From Patescibacteria group bacterium (GTDB lineage Bacteria > Patescibacteriota > Patescibacteriia > Patescibacteriales > GWC2-42-12): a stretch of DNA of 14,975 bases. The stretch covers positions 1 to 14,975 of the forward strand of contig JAHJXD010000064.1 in NCBI GenBank assembly GCA_018827685.1. Reading direction: 5' to 3'. The notes below the pieces were generated by a model. The model was not told the DNA's origin. It made no database searches and was given only the letters and a program-made list of their open reading frames with translations. Shown here in pieces: positions 14,424 through 14,975 of this stretch; position 1 is the first letter of the stretch; the number at the start of each line of letters is the position of its first letter. Position numbers and translations under genes: made by a program.

Positions 14424-14521
14424 TGTTCAGATTGCCTTGACATGTTCAATTCCTTAAATAGCCGCAAAGCTTAATTTAACAGGGTTAACAGGGTGAAAAA
14501 TTTAAAAATTACTTATCAATT

Positions 14522-14573
14522 TAAAAATTTTTTACCCCATTAAATTCGCTTTGCGACTATTTCACGGGGTAAA
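14522..14573 (-). terminator. possible terminator overlapping the dinD-like 3' end
   Basis: On the - strand TTTACCCC (14566-14573) pairs with GGGGTAAA (14531-14538). The loop includes a small TCGC-AAA-GCGA-type stem, and AAATTTTT follows. The left arm lies in the last codons of the DinD-like frame. The T-run is separated from the stem by three A, so strength is uncertain. Confidence 0.4.
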
Positions 14574-14881
14574 TTTTCCGGCTGTTTTAAATAATTATTT
14601 TTAGTTATGATTGATCTGTCTATTTCTTTTTCTGTTGCTCGTCTTGCTTTACCAGCGACACCTCCGCCTCTTTTTGCTACTATTTTATTTTTAACAAAAG
14701 TATCTGGTTTTTCTTTTTGAGAAATTTCTGTTGTTACTTTTTCGCCAAGCATAGTAAAAATAAGTTCTAAATCATCCATGTGATCTCTTAAATTTTCTCT
14801 TTTTAGATTTTTAAATTTTTTATATTGACTTGGTGTCATATCAAAAGTGGTGATTAGTCCTGGATATACTGAACCAGTAGG
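14540..14881 (-). pseudogene. DinD/BRO-like protein, C-terminal remnant
   Basis: The frame from the ATG at 14839 gives 99 residues resembling the C-terminal third of DinD (DNA-damage-inducible protein D) and related BRO-N antirepressor-like proteins. The KNLKRENLRDHMDDLELIF segment corresponds to the family's KGLKK…ILDHM…TELA helix. The VAKRGGGVAGKARRATEK segment matches the later helix before a final loop. The homology appears to continue upstream of the ATG for about 14 codons (PTGSVYPGLITTFD), ending at an in-frame TAG at 14882-14884. Beyond this the sequence is AT-rich with no coding signal. The N-terminal BRO-like domain is therefore missing, and the gene is probably a truncated relic. 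A C-terminal fragment could still be translated from 14839, but no SD is present. The family assignment is from motif memory only. Confidence 0.6.
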
Positions 14882-14884
14882 CTA

Positions 14885-14975
14885 AGGAAAACTAATCAAT
14901 TAAATTTTTACAACATTACAATGATTTGCTATCATAGGGTTATAAAAATTTAACTAACAAATTTATGACTTATCA
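14885..14975. other. AT-rich end of window, no gene recognised
   Basis: This stretch is strongly AT-rich with many stops in all frames. It contains ATAGGGTTATAAAAATTTAAC but no clear -35/-10 pair with good spacing. It sits where the N-terminal part of the DinD-like gene would be expected, so it may be replaced or foreign DNA. Confidence 0.4.

Noticed and set aside
14461..14520. AACAGGGTTAACAGGGTG tandem motif as an attachment site or origin
   Set aside because: There are only two short units, with no integrase, DnaA boxes or target duplication.

Overview
The window looks like a chromosomal segment of a Patescibacteria/CPR bacterium, probably Parcubacteria-like. This is inferred from gene content and style: a 23S rRNA gene interrupted by a group I intron encoding a LAGLIDADG protein and enlarged at several variable helices, compact housekeeping genes that mostly lack Shine-Dalgarno sequences, a small RRM protein, and many short palindromic repeats, some inserted in frame inside a protein gene. 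The code reads as standard (TGA behaves as stop). No 16S rRNA or tRNA gene was recognised.

Layout. Positions 1-2450 are an accessory region read mainly on the + strand: a small unknown gene overlapping an AbiEii/AbiGii nucleotidyltransferase-type toxin gene, a repeat-rich gap, then an AbiEi-like antitoxin gene truncated by fusion to the tail of an EamA/DMT transporter gene, closed by a bidirectional terminator. Positions 2486-2723 (- strand) hold a 59-residue unknown protein and an 8-codon ORF. Both have near-perfect Shine-Dalgarno sequences, unlike the rest of the window.

Positions 2895-7700 are the - strand rRNA unit: a consensus promoter, a roughly 360-base leader, 23S rRNA (about 4.1 kb including an 0.83 kb intron), 5S rRNA, and a degenerate second 5S-like copy. 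The leader has an apparent antiterminator/terminator pair, a heptamer repeat and a boxA-like site. The 23S is flanked by 25-base complementary arms typical of an RNase III processing stem.

Positions 7740-13780 are a - strand run, in transcription order: ruvB, a small membrane protein, a bacterial PH-domain membrane protein, queA, rpmF, nusB, rnc and pilT. nusB (boxA antitermination) and rnc (RNase III) supply factors expected to act on the rRNA unit just downstream. Further upstream are an independently promoted and terminated RRM RNA-binding protein gene and, at the right edge, the C-terminal remnant of a DinD/BRO-like gene.

The most interesting points are the possible attenuator in the 23S leader, the intron ends (no terminal G; a 13-base segment complementary to the exon), three repeat-derived in-frame insertions in queA, an Asn replacing a catalytic Asp in RNase III, the tandem 5S remnant, and the strong-SD small-ORF cluster.
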